Source: Corynebacterium glucuronolyticum
GTDB taxonomy: Bacteria; Actinomycetota; Actinomycetes; Mycobacteriales; Mycobacteriaceae
Assembly: GCA_022772305.1 (NCBI GenBank)
Contig: JALFAQ010000058.1
Coordinates: forward strand, 34,646-98,645
Direction of reading: 5' to 3'
DNA: 64,000 bases
The position numbers and the translations under genes are program-made. Positions 8,938 through 16,996 of the stretch are shown in pieces (the first letter of the stretch is position 1; every line of letters begins with the position of its first letter). A model generated the notes under the pieces. The model made no database searches, had not been told where the DNA came from, and saw only the letters and a program-made list of their open reading frames with translations.

Positions 8938-11900
8938 ATGGATGCACGTCTCGCAGTTCGCCGCAAGCCTCAGTTCCGCGACGAGGAGCGCGCGCTGCTT
9001 GCAACACTCAATAATCTTTCAGGTGTTCAGCTCGATGCCGTTCAAATCATCAACCTTTATGATGTCTTCTCCGCAACGGAAACAGATATTGCTGCGCTGA
9101 GCACGTCCATCGTGTGTGACGACCGCGTTGATACGCAGCTTTCCGCGGAGGATCTCACCCAGGTCCTTAACGATGCATCCGGGTTCCTCGCAGTAGAGCC
9201 GCTACCGGGCCAATACGATCAGCGTGCAGATGCAGCCAACCAGGCCCTTCGCTTGGTACAGCCCGAAACTGATGCGTCGATTTACTCGGCGGTGCTCTAC
9301 GTTTTCGAGCCTGCCCAGTCCGATGAGGCACGAAACGCCATTCGGTCCTTCCTCATCAACCCGGTTGAAGCGGGGGAGAAGGACATAAAGGTCCTTCAGG
9401 CACCGGCTACGGGGGCGGTTGAGCCGCTGCGCCAGTACCCGGGATTCAATGAGCTGGATGAGGCTGGCCTCGAAGCACTCATCGCTGAACGTGGCATGGC
9501 TATGAACCTTGCAGATCTTGCCACCATTCAGGAGTACTTCCGTGAGGAGGGGCGGACTCCAACGGATGTTGAGCTTTCGGTTCTCGATACGTACTGGTCG
9601 GATCACTGCCGTCACACCACCTTCAACACGGAGCTCACGGAGATCGTCAACGAGGGCAGCAAGTTTAAGGATCAGCTCGCCCGCGCATTGAAGCGTTACG
9701 ACGAACTGCGCGAGGCCAACGGCCGGACCCACAAGCCCCGCACTCTCATGGATATGGGCACGATCATGGGGCGCGAACTTCGTCGCACCGGTGTGATGGA
9801 TGATCAGGAAGTCTCCGAGGAGATTAACGCCTGCTCCGTGTACGTTGACGTTGCACCAGGCGACTCCGCATCTCACGCTGCTGAGCGTAGCGAAGCAGCG
9901 CGTAGCGAAGCAGCGCGTAGCGAAGCATCACCATGGCTTCTCATGTTCAAGAACGAGACGCATAATCACCCGACGGAGATTGAGCCGTTCGGTGGCGCTT
10001 CCACGTGTTTGGGTGGCGCGATCCGCGATCCTCTTTCCGGTCGCTCGTGGGTGTACCAGGCGCTGCGCCTGTCGGGTGCAGGAGACATCAACACGCCACG
10101 TGAGGACACCCTCGAGGGTAAGCTGCCGCAGTCCGATATTTCTGCGCGCGCTACGTCGGGTTACTCCAGCTACGGTAACCAGATTGGGCTGGCAACCACG
10201 AACGTGCGGGAGTTCGTCCACCCGGGGTACGTGGCCAAGCGCATGGAGCTCGGCGCCGTCGTCGCCGCCGCGCCTGTGGAGAATGTGAAGCGCCTGGATC
10301 CGGCAGCGGGTGACGTGGTTATCATTCTCGGCGGTCGGACCGGGCGCGACGGGATCGGCGGTGCCACTGGCTCGTCCAAGGCGCACACCGACACGTCCCT
10401 TGCCACCTCCGGTGCCGAGGTGCAAAAAGGCAACCCGGTCAATGAGCGCAAGATTCAGCGGCTGTTCCGCAATCCTGAGGTTGCCCAGATGATCGTTCGG
10501 TGCAACGACTTCGGTGCCGGTGGCGTGGCCGTCGCCGTTGGTGAGCTTGCCGATAGCCTCGATATCCACCTTGACCGCGTGCCACTAAAGTACGCAGGTC
10601 TCAACGCCCGCGAGATCGCGATTTCTGAGTCGCAGGAGCGCATGGCTGTTGTCGTGCGCGCGAACAATGCACCTCGCTTCATTGAACTGGCGGAGACGGA
10701 AAACCTCGAGGCGACGCAGCTCGCAGAGGTGACAGACTCAGGTCGCCTGCGGATGTTCAACGGCGAGGATCTGGTCCTCGATCTGTCGCGCGCTTTCATC
10801 GATACGAACGGCGCTGCACGGTCCCAGTCTGTGTCGCTTGTCGACGCCCCCATGGCAGCCCCGCACGCAGCTCCGGCGAGCGTTGCTGAGGCTCTCGCCA
10901 CGCCTGCCGGCGGGTCGCAGGAGGGCATGGTCGAGCAGTTCGACTCTACCGTCGGCCGCTCCACCGTTCTTATGCCCTTCGGCGGAAAGAACCAGAAGAC
11001 CTACGAGATGGCTTCCATTCAGGCACTGCCTGTCGAGGGTGGCACCCCGACCTCCTCCGTCATGACGTACGGCTTCAGCCCGGAGCTGGCGAGCGAGTCG
11101 CCGTTCCTCATGGGTGCCTACTCCGTGGTAGAGGCTCTTGCGCGCCTCACCGCAGCCGGTGCCGATGCCACCACCGCATGGCTGACCGTGCAGGAGTACT
11201 TCCAGCGCCTCGACCAGGAGCCGGAGCGCTGGGGTGAGGTTACCCAGGCGATCCTTGGCCTGTTGGAAGCCCAGGATGCGTTCCAGGTCGCGGCCATCGG
11301 CGGTAAGGACTCAATGAGTGGCACGTACGGCGAAGAACTACACGTCCCGCCGACGCTCGTCACCTTCGCCGTCGCCGTGATGGACAAGGTCGACGCAATC
11401 AGCGCTGCCGTCCCCGAGGCAGATCTTGATCTGTACCTCCTGCCGCATACTCCACTGGAAACCGGTGAACCGGATTACGCAGCACTGCGAAAGAATTACG
11501 CTGCTTTCACCGAGCTTGCCGCCACCGGAAAGGTGCCCGCCGCATCCGCGGTCACCCAGGCCGGTATCGGTGCCACTATTGTCAACATGGTTGCAGGCAA
11601 CGCCCTCGGCTTCACCGGCACCGCCGATGTGTCGTGGGTGGATAACACCCTCGGCTCCCTCGTCTTCGCCGTAGCAGAAGGAGCCAGTGTTCCCGAGGGG
11701 GCAGTGCTCCTTGGACAGACCACCGGCGACGGTGAGCTGAGCTTCGGCGAGGAACACCTGAACGTCGACAAGGCTGTGGAAACGGCGGAGGAGCGGTACC
11801 GTACCGTCTTCCCGCTCAACGATGCGTCGTGTGACGCGTTGCCCTCCTTCGCAACCGATCTGCCTGATCCGACACCTAGTTCTGCAGACGCGTCAGCTAC

Positions 11901-12717
11901 GTCGGACGGCCCGGCACCGCACGTCCTCCTGCCGGTATTCCCCGGTACCAACTCGGAGTACGACATGGCGGAGGCCTTCCGCGCTGCCGGAGCCACTACG
12001 GAGTTCCTTGTGATCCGCAACCTCTCCCCGCAGATGCTGGAAGAGGACACGCAGATTTTCGTCGACAAGCTCTCCCAGGCTGAGATCCTGGCCTTCTCCG
12101 GTGGCTTCTCGCTCGGTGACGAGCCGGATGGTTCCGCCAAGTTCATCGCGGCCTTCCTCCGCACCCCGAAGGTTGCCGATGCGGTGAGCGACTTCGTTGC
12201 CGGCGACGGCCTCGTTCTGGGTATCTGCAACGGCTTCCAGGCGCTGGTCAAGAGTGGCTTCCTGCCCTACGGCGACCCCGCACAGCTGACGGAGACCTCG
12301 CCTACGCTGACGCACAACCGCCAGCTTCGCCACGTCTCCCGCATCGCCACCACTCGTGTCGCCTCCGTGGATTCCCCGTGGCTTGCCACCTTCACCCCGG
12401 GGCAGAAGCACCTCATTCCTGTGTCACACGGCGAGGGGCGGTTCGTTGTCAGCGAAGAGGATGCGAAGCAGCTCTTTGCCAACCACCAGGTTGCCTTCCA
12501 ATACGTGGATGAAGAGGGGACCCCGACCATGCAGGCACCGGCGAACCCCAACGGCTCCAGCTACGCCATCGAAGGCATCGTCTCCCCAGACGGCCGGATC
12601 CTAGGCAAGATGGGCCACCCGGAGCGCTTCCGCGACGGCTTGATGAAGAACATCCCCGGCATCTACTCGCAGGACATTTTCCTCAACGCGGTGAACTACT
12701 GCAAGAACAAGAAATAA
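8938..12717 (+). CDS. purL: Single-chain phosphoribosylformylglycinamidine synthase
   Basis: Purine step 4: FGAR + glutamine + ATP to FGAM. 1,259 residues, joining the synthetase (PurL) and glutaminase (PurQ) in one chain. Visible: the N-terminal PurS-like domain; DTYWSDHCRHTTF (~residues 217-229); the ATP-site FKNETHNHPTEIEPFGG (~337-353); the two AIRS-like halves; and a C-terminal class I glutaminase with nucleophile Cys in GICNGFQ and the GHPER motif near the end. The start at 8938 puts the N-terminus (MDARLAVRRKPQF) residue-for-residue onto the bifidobacterial enzyme as I recall it, and AAGGAAGG lies ~13 nt upstream; an in-frame ATG at 8914 is the alternative. A 15-nt tandem repeat inserts extra residues before the ATP motif. 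The overall likeness to bifidobacterial PurL is strong. The form is unusual for corynebacteria, where separate PurS, PurQ and PurL are expected, so transfer is possible. Confidence 0.95.
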   Translation: MDARLAVRRKPQFRDEERALLATLNNLSGVQLDAVQIINLYDVFSATETDIAALSTSIVCDDRVDTQLSAEDLTQVLNDASGFLAVEPLPGQYDQRADAANQALRLVQPETDASIYSAVLYVFEPAQSDEARNAIRSFLINPVEAGEKDIKVLQAPATGAVEPLRQYPGFNELDEAGLEALIAERGMAMNLADLATIQEYFREEGRTPTDVELSVLDTYWSDHCRHTTFNTELTEIVNEGSKFKDQLARALKRYDELREANGRTHKPRTLMDMGTIMGRELRRTGVMDDQEVSEEINACSVYVDVAPGDSASHAAERSEAARSEAARSEASPWLLMFKNETHNHPTEIEPFGGASTCLGGAIRDPLSGRSWVYQALRLSGAGDINTPREDTLEGKLPQSDISARATSGYSSYGNQIGLATTNVREFVHPGYVAKRMELGAVVAAAPVENVKRLDPAAGDVVIILGGRTGRDGIGGATGSSKAHTDTSLATSGAEVQKGNPVNERKIQRLFRNPEVAQMIVRCNDFGAGGVAVAVGELADSLDIHLDRVPLKYAGLNAREIAISESQERMAVVVRANNAPRFIELAETENLEATQLAEVTDSGRLRMFNGEDLVLDLSRAFIDTNGAARSQSVSLVDAPMAAPHAAPASVAEALATPAGGSQEGMVEQFDSTVGRSTVLMPFGGKNQKTYEMASIQALPVEGGTPTSSVMTYGFSPELASESPFLMGAYSVVEALARLTAAGADATTAWLTVQEYFQRLDQEPERWGEVTQAILGLLEAQDAFQVAAIGGKDSMSGTYGEELHVPPTLVTFAVAVMDKVDAISAAVPEADLDLYLLPHTPLETGEPDYAALRKNYAAFTELAATGKVPAASAVTQAGIGATIVNMVAGNALGFTGTADVSWVDNTLGSLVFAVAEGASVPEGAVLLGQTTGDGELSFGEEHLNVDKAVETAEERYRTVFPLNDASCDALPSFATDLPDPTPSSADASATSDGPAPHVLLPVFPGTNSEYDMAEAFRAAGATTEFLVIRNLSPQMLEEDTQIFVDKLSQAEILAFSGGFSLGDEPDGSAKFIAAFLRTPKVADAVSDFVAGDGLVLGICNGFQALVKSGFLPYGDPAQLTETSPTLTHNRQLRHVSRIATTRVASVDSPWLATFTPGQKHLIPVSHGEGRFVVSEEDAKQLFANHQVAFQYVDEEGTPTMQAPANPNGSSYAIEGIVSPDGRILGKMGHPERFRDGLMKNIPGIYSQDIFLNAVNYCKNKK
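9885..9927 (+). repeat. In-frame 15-nt tandem repeat in purL
   Basis: Nearly three copies of CGTAGCGAAGCAGCG, translated as repeated (A)RSEA. The repeat sits in a surface loop between the strand VYVDVAPG and the motif WLLMFKNETHNHP. The 15-nt period keeps frame whatever the copy number. Confidence 0.85.
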
Positions 12718-12827
12718 AAAGGCAAAAAATCGGTACGGACGTACAGAAGTACTGATGTGCGGAGGTAGGTTCTAGCCGATCGCGGGCTGGTAAAGCAGCA
12801 TGATTGGTGCAGTGCAAACCTGCACAG

Positions 12828-12858
12828 CGGCCTGGGAGGAAATCCCCCAGGCCGTTTC
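12828..12858 (+). terminator. Terminator after purL
   Basis: 9-bp GC-rich stem (12828-12836 with 12846-12854) then TTT. It lies upstream of the chosen desulfurase start and argues against the longer ORF that begins at 12804. Confidence 0.65.
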
Positions 12859-12895
12859 GCATTCTGGCGGGTTTTCGCCGTCTTGCGCTCGCCAG

Positions 12896-12908
12896 TATTC
12901 TTTTCAGC
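12896..12908 (+). promoter_or_regulatory. -10 box for leaderless desulfurase mRNA
   Basis: TATTCT (12896-12901), then 7 nt to the ATG at 12909. No Shine-Dalgarno is present. Confidence 0.55.
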
Positions 12909-14066
12909 ATGAGCACTCGGACCAATCGGCACTATTTCGATCACGCAGCAACAACTCCCATCCGGCAGTCGGCGGTGGATGCCTGGGTGGAACACGCTGA
13001 TGTGCTCAACCCTGGTGGCACCTACACCTCCGGCAGGCGTGCACAGTCAGTGCTGGCTGAGGCGCGGGAAATGATTGCCGATGCCCTCGGCTGTGAACCG
13101 ATCGAGGTCGTGTTCACAGGCTCGGGAACCGAAGCCGACAACATCGCGGTACGTGGCTTTGCCCAGGCTGCAGCACACAGGGGAGAAACCCCGCGCATTG
13201 TTACCACCCCGATTGAGCACCCCGCGGTGAAGGAGACCGTCTCAGCGTTAAGCGCGGGAGCTACCCACGCTGACGTGGACTATCTCCCCGTCACCTCAAC
13301 GGGTCATATCGAGGATCTTTCGTTTTTGCAGTCACCGGCATCCGTTGCGGCCGTTATGTGGGCAAATAACGAAACCGGTGCTATCCAACCTGTTGCCGAG
13401 GCGGCAAGAGCATGTCAGGAAACCGGAACCCCACTTCACGTCGATGCCGTTCAAGTAGTTGGGCATTTGCCAGTGGATTTTTCCTCCCTCGGCGCCACGA
13501 CGTTGGCCGCAAGTGCACACAAGTTCGGTGGTCCGCGTGGCGTGGGCATCCTTCTTGCCAAGCGCTCGCCGGTGCCGAGTCCCATCATCACTGGTGGTGG
13601 ACAGCAGCGCGGGATTCGTCCCGGCACACCCGACGCGGCGGGAGCGATCGCTACAGCAGTGGCTCTCAAAGAGGCCGTCGACGAGATGGACGCCGAGCGC
13701 ACACGGCTGACACAACTGACCGCACGGTTGCGCAGTGGCCTGGAGGAAAGCGTCGACAAGCTTGTTGTACATACCTGCGAGCCGAACCTTTCCGGTCACC
13801 TCTTTGTCAGCTTCCCTGGTGCGGAAGCCGATTCCCTCATCATGTTGTTCGATTCCCTCGGCATCGAGGTCGCAGCCGGCTCTGCCTGCTCGTCAGGAGT
13901 GAACCGCGCGTCTCATGTGCTGTTGGCCATGGGCGTGGATGAGAAGGTCTCCCGCGGCGCTATCCGCTTCACCCTGGGTCGCACGACCACCGACGACGAT
14001 GTCGACGCAGTGCTTGGCCATGCCACAGATGTCGTGAGCAGGGCTCGGCTAGCGGGCATGGCCTAA
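12909..14066 (+). CDS. iscS: Cysteine desulfurase (IscS/NifS family)
   Basis: PLP enzyme that strips sulfur from cysteine to form a persulfide. 385 residues with this start; a longer frame from 12804 would run through the purL terminator and is rejected. Visible: the N-terminal YFDHAATTP, substrate-binding GSGTEADNIA, Asp/Gln in HVDAVQ, the PLP lysine in SAHKFGGPRG, and the sulfur-accepting Cys in GSACSSG. The next gene is mnmA, which needs persulfide sulfur for tRNA 2-thiouridine, so the pair very likely works together, as in M. tuberculosis where the same neighbours occur. A role in Fe-S cluster assembly is also possible. The start fits leaderless translation (TATTCT 7 nt before ATG). Confidence 0.92.
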   Translation: MSTRTNRHYFDHAATTPIRQSAVDAWVEHADVLNPGGTYTSGRRAQSVLAEAREMIADALGCEPIEVVFTGSGTEADNIAVRGFAQAAAHRGETPRIVTTPIEHPAVKETVSALSAGATHADVDYLPVTSTGHIEDLSFLQSPASVAAVMWANNETGAIQPVAEAARACQETGTPLHVDAVQVVGHLPVDFSSLGATTLAASAHKFGGPRGVGILLAKRSPVPSPIITGGGQQRGIRPGTPDAAGAIATAVALKEAVDEMDAERTRLTQLTARLRSGLEESVDKLVVHTCEPNLSGHLFVSFPGAEADSLIMLFDSLGIEVAAGSACSSGVNRASHVLLAMGVDEKVSRGAIRFTLGRTTTDDDVDAVLGHATDVVSRARLAGMA

Positions 14067-14218
14067 GGAAGACAACAAAGAGAAAGCAAACAAAGGAAAG
14101 AAAAGGAAAGAAATAGCGCTGGGGAAGCATTTCTGTGGGGAAGGACATCCTGCCGGATCTGCATAGCTACGCGCCTGGTACCCGGTGCTCGTCATTTTTA
14201 CCCCCTGCACTCACGCCC

Positions 14219-14261
14219 TATACTGACAAGCCGATCGTTTCATAGCCGCCGATCGGTTCAT
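14219..14261 (+). promoter_or_regulatory. mnmA promoter with two direct repeats
   Basis: -10 box TATACT at 14219-14224, followed by two near-identical 13-mers, CCGATCGTTTCAT (14231-14243) and CCGATCGGTTCAT (14249-14261). Their starts are 18 nt apart and both lie in the presumed 5' leader of mnmA. Confidence 0.45.
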
Positions 14262-14311
14262 CCCGATTTCGGCGGGGAATAAGACGTACATGGGAAGTGT
14301 TGAGGATAGCC

Positions 14312-15388
14312 GTGAGAGTTTTAGCAGCAATGAGTGGAGGAGTAGACAGTGCCGTCGCTGCTGCACGGGCGGTAGAGGCAGGTCACGATGTCGTCGGCGT
14401 ACACCTCGCGCTGTCCCGCGATCCCCAGTCCGTCCGTGAATCCTCGCGTGGCTGCTGCTCGCTTGAAGATTCCGCCGATGCTCGCCGTGTGTGCGACAAG
14501 CTCGGGATTCCCTTCTACGTGTGGGATTTTTCCGATAGGTTCAAGGAAGACGTCATCGACGATTTCGTCGAATCGTACGCCATGGGGGAGACCCCCAATC
14601 CTTGTCTGCGCTGCAACGAGAAAATTAAGTTCCGTGCGCTGCTGGAGCGGGGCATCGCACTCGGCTTTGACGCTGTCGCCACAGGTCACTACGCGACCAT
14701 CGATGACAACGGTTACCTGCGCCGCTCAGTGGATCCCAAAAAGGATCAGTCTTACGTGCTCGGCGTGCTGACCGCAGATGAGCTCGCCCATTGCTACTTC
14801 CCCCTAGGTAATACTGAGAAGCCTCAGATCCGTGAAGAAGCAGCCCGGCACGGTTTTTCCGTGGCTAAGAAGCCGGATAGTTACGATATTTGCTTCATTC
14901 CTGATGGCAACACGAAGGCCTTCCTTGGAAAGCACATCGGCATGCGACCTGGAGCCATCGTGGACGAGGAGGGGCATAAGCTGCAGGAGCATGACGGTGT
15001 CTACGGCTACACCATTGGCCAACGCAAGGGCTTGAACATCCGCGTTCCTGCAGCCGATGGTCGCCCGCGCTATGTGACCGATATCGATGCCTCCACAGGC
15101 ACGGTGACCGTTGGTCCGCGTGAGCACCTCGCCGTCCACACAATCATCGCCGACCGTCTCAAGCAGCTCCATCCCGCCTTTACTGGCGATATTGAGTGCC
15201 AGGTGCAGGTACGTGCGCACGGTGAAGTGGTGCCTTGTTCTGCGCATATCGAGGGTGACACGATGACGTTGACGCTCACGCAGCCACTGTCTGGCGTTGC
15301 ACGTGGCCAGGCTGCGGTTATCTATCTTCCGGATGCGGATGGCGATATCGTGCTTGGCTCTGGCACCATCTGCGGGACGGTGCACTAA
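14312..15388 (+). CDS. mnmA: tRNA-specific 2-thiouridylase MnmA
   Basis: Thiolates U34 of Lys, Glu and Gln tRNAs using ATP and persulfide sulfur from a cysteine desulfurase. 358 residues. The PP-loop SGGVDS lies at residues ~8-13, one catalytic Cys in [12 protein letters not shown] and the second in YDICFIPDG; the C-terminal beta domain is complete. The GTG at 14312 gives [13 protein letters not shown], which matches the family start, and has TGAGGA just upstream; a GTG at 14297 would add five residues without support. The upstream desulfurase is the likely sulfur donor. The stop codon touches the ATG of the next gene with no gap. Confidence 0.95.
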   Translation: MRVLAAMSGGVDSAVAAARAVEAGHDVVGVHLALSRDPQSVRESSRGCCSLEDSADARRVCDKLGIPFYVWDFSDRFKEDVIDDFVESYAMGETPNPCLRCNEKIKFRALLERGIALGFDAVATGHYATIDDNGYLRRSVDPKKDQSYVLGVLTADELAHCYFPLGNTEKPQIREEAARHGFSVAKKPDSYDICFIPDGNTKAFLGKHIGMRPGAIVDEEGHKLQEHDGVYGYTIGQRKGLNIRVPAADGRPRYVTDIDASTGTVTVGPREHLAVHTIIADRLKQLHPAFTGDIECQVQVRAHGEVVPCSAHIEGDTMTLTLTQPLSGVARGQAAVIYLPDADGDIVLGSGTICGTVH

Positions 15389-16306
15389 ATGGTTGCCTTC
15401 GGTGTCGGTGAAGTCACGGCTGCGAGGTTTGCCGAAGCCTGCGACATCGTCATCAGTGAAACCGGCGATCTGCCACACATCCCTCAGTTGTCCGGTCGTG
15501 GCCCCTGGTACGACTCGGTCGGTAGGACGACGGCGCTTGTCGACGGGCTCCACACCGACATCCGTTCACGTGGCTGGGTTGTCACTCCGCGAGGAAGCAG
15601 GGCTGCTACTCGCGCCAAGGATGCCCTCGACCGCGACCTTGATCAGTTGGAAGAACTATGGCCGTCGCATGTGGATGCCATCAAAGTGCATGCACTTGGA
15701 CCCTGGTCGCTGGCCGTGAAGCTGGAACTGGCTAATGGGCATCGAGTATTAAGCGATCGCTCGGCAGTCACCGATATTTCCGAAGCGCTCACTTCCGGTC
15801 TCATCGCGCATGCTGGCGATGTTGCGAGGCGTTTTTCCCCCGAGAACATCATCGTGCAACTAGACGAGCCTTTCCTCGGTGCCGTTCGTGGGGGAGACAT
15901 ACCGGGTACGTCCGAGTTCGACACACTTCGCCCCGTCTCCGTGGACGAGTTGCAACGCATTCTCTTTCCTGCCTACGAGGCCATTCGCGGCACAGGTGAC
16001 GAGGAAGTGCACTATATTCCATTCATCAACCAGATCGGCTATACGCCCCAGTGGGATGTCATGCCTGAAGATGGCGCGCTGATAGATCTGGCCCGCATCC
16101 GCACCTCCGCTGAGCTCGATGCGGCCGGAACAGCTCTTGAACAATTGGCCGATGAGGGACACCACTGTGCCGTCTCCACCGACTGCAAAGAGATGGACCG
16201 CGTCTGCAGCGAGCTCGGACAGGATCGTGGCATCTTCCACGTCTGGGCTCGTGGTGGGGCGGAGGAGTACCGCACAGCATACGAGCTCGACCGCTTTATT
16301 CATTAA
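15389..16306 (+). CDS. MetE-like protein of unknown role
   Basis: 305 residues, resembling the C-terminal half of cobalamin-independent methionine synthase (a TIM-barrel fold) and M. tuberculosis Rv3015c, which sits at the same place. It starts directly after the mnmA stop, so the two are almost certainly one transcript. QLDEPFLG resembles the substrate-loop signature of the MetE superfamily. I cannot confirm a full zinc-ligand set, although HCAVSTDCKE near the C-terminus contains a His and two Cys. The constant location next to mnmA and ligA across actinobacteria argues for a conserved housekeeping role, not methionine synthesis itself. Specific substrate unknown. Confidence 0.75.
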   Translation: MVAFGVGEVTAARFAEACDIVISETGDLPHIPQLSGRGPWYDSVGRTTALVDGLHTDIRSRGWVVTPRGSRAATRAKDALDRDLDQLEELWPSHVDAIKVHALGPWSLAVKLELANGHRVLSDRSAVTDISEALTSGLIAHAGDVARRFSPENIIVQLDEPFLGAVRGGDIPGTSEFDTLRPVSVDELQRILFPAYEAIRGTGDEEVHYIPFINQIGYTPQWDVMPEDGALIDLARIRTSAELDAAGTALEQLADEGHHCAVSTDCKEMDRVCSELGQDRGIFHVWARGGAEEYRTAYELDRFIH

Positions 16307-16996
16307 CACGGGGGCACAGTACCGCGAAGAGTATGCGGAGATGCCTTCGAAGAGGAGTGCCAGCTGCAAAACCCGCTCTCAGCGCATTCCTACCTTCTGA
16401 CTTAGATCTGATCTAGACAGTTAATCCAGGGCATTGTCAGTACCCTTCACCGCCACAGGGCTAAATGTGTTTGGGGCAATAATAAGAATGTGCTTAGTTA
16501 AACCTTAACGCTTTAATTTTGATCAAAAATGATTTTAACGGCGTTGAATACGTAACATGCAAAACTGCTCTTGGGTCAAGTCTGAGTGTCATTCTGACTG
16601 GAGGCTGAGTAAAGCTTAGTATGCTGTTAGTGTGGCCGATGTGACAAAACTGCAAAATGGGGGGTAGTAGGAGGTAGCGGTTCTTCTGGGGGGAGTATTT
16701 TGAAACAAAACTAGAAAGCATGTTTTTGGGGCAATACTTACCAAAGAGTAAGAAAAGTAAGGCGAGCAGGTGCTCACGCTATTCAGCCTCTCCATAGCCC
16801 GTTAATTGGGGGTCGCCATTCGTATAGCGGTTTGACCAGTACAACATGCAGTTTGAATTCTTCGTGAACATCGAGTTGCGCGCCTTGCGCAATGCTTGAG
16901 TATGTGATTTTATTAAGTATGAAATTTAAGAAACCTTAATACTGGCTTAATTACAGGCTTGAAACTAGTTATTGCCGGTGTCTCATGGGAGGTATA
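16307..16996. other. 690-bp AT-rich region upstream of the repeat surface protein
   Basis: No gene on either strand. It contains the symmetric elements GTTAA-ACC-TTAAC (16497-16509) and TTTTGATCAAAA (16517-16528), and AAACCTTAA-type words again near 16930. Such length before a single exported-protein gene suggests a heavily regulated promoter or a long 5' leader. I could not fix a single promoter. Confidence 0.5.

Noticed and set aside
12804..12908. Longer N-terminus for the cysteine desulfurase
   Set aside because: It would run through the purL terminator (12828-12858). The family begins close to YFDHAATTP, and a leaderless start at 12909 is better.
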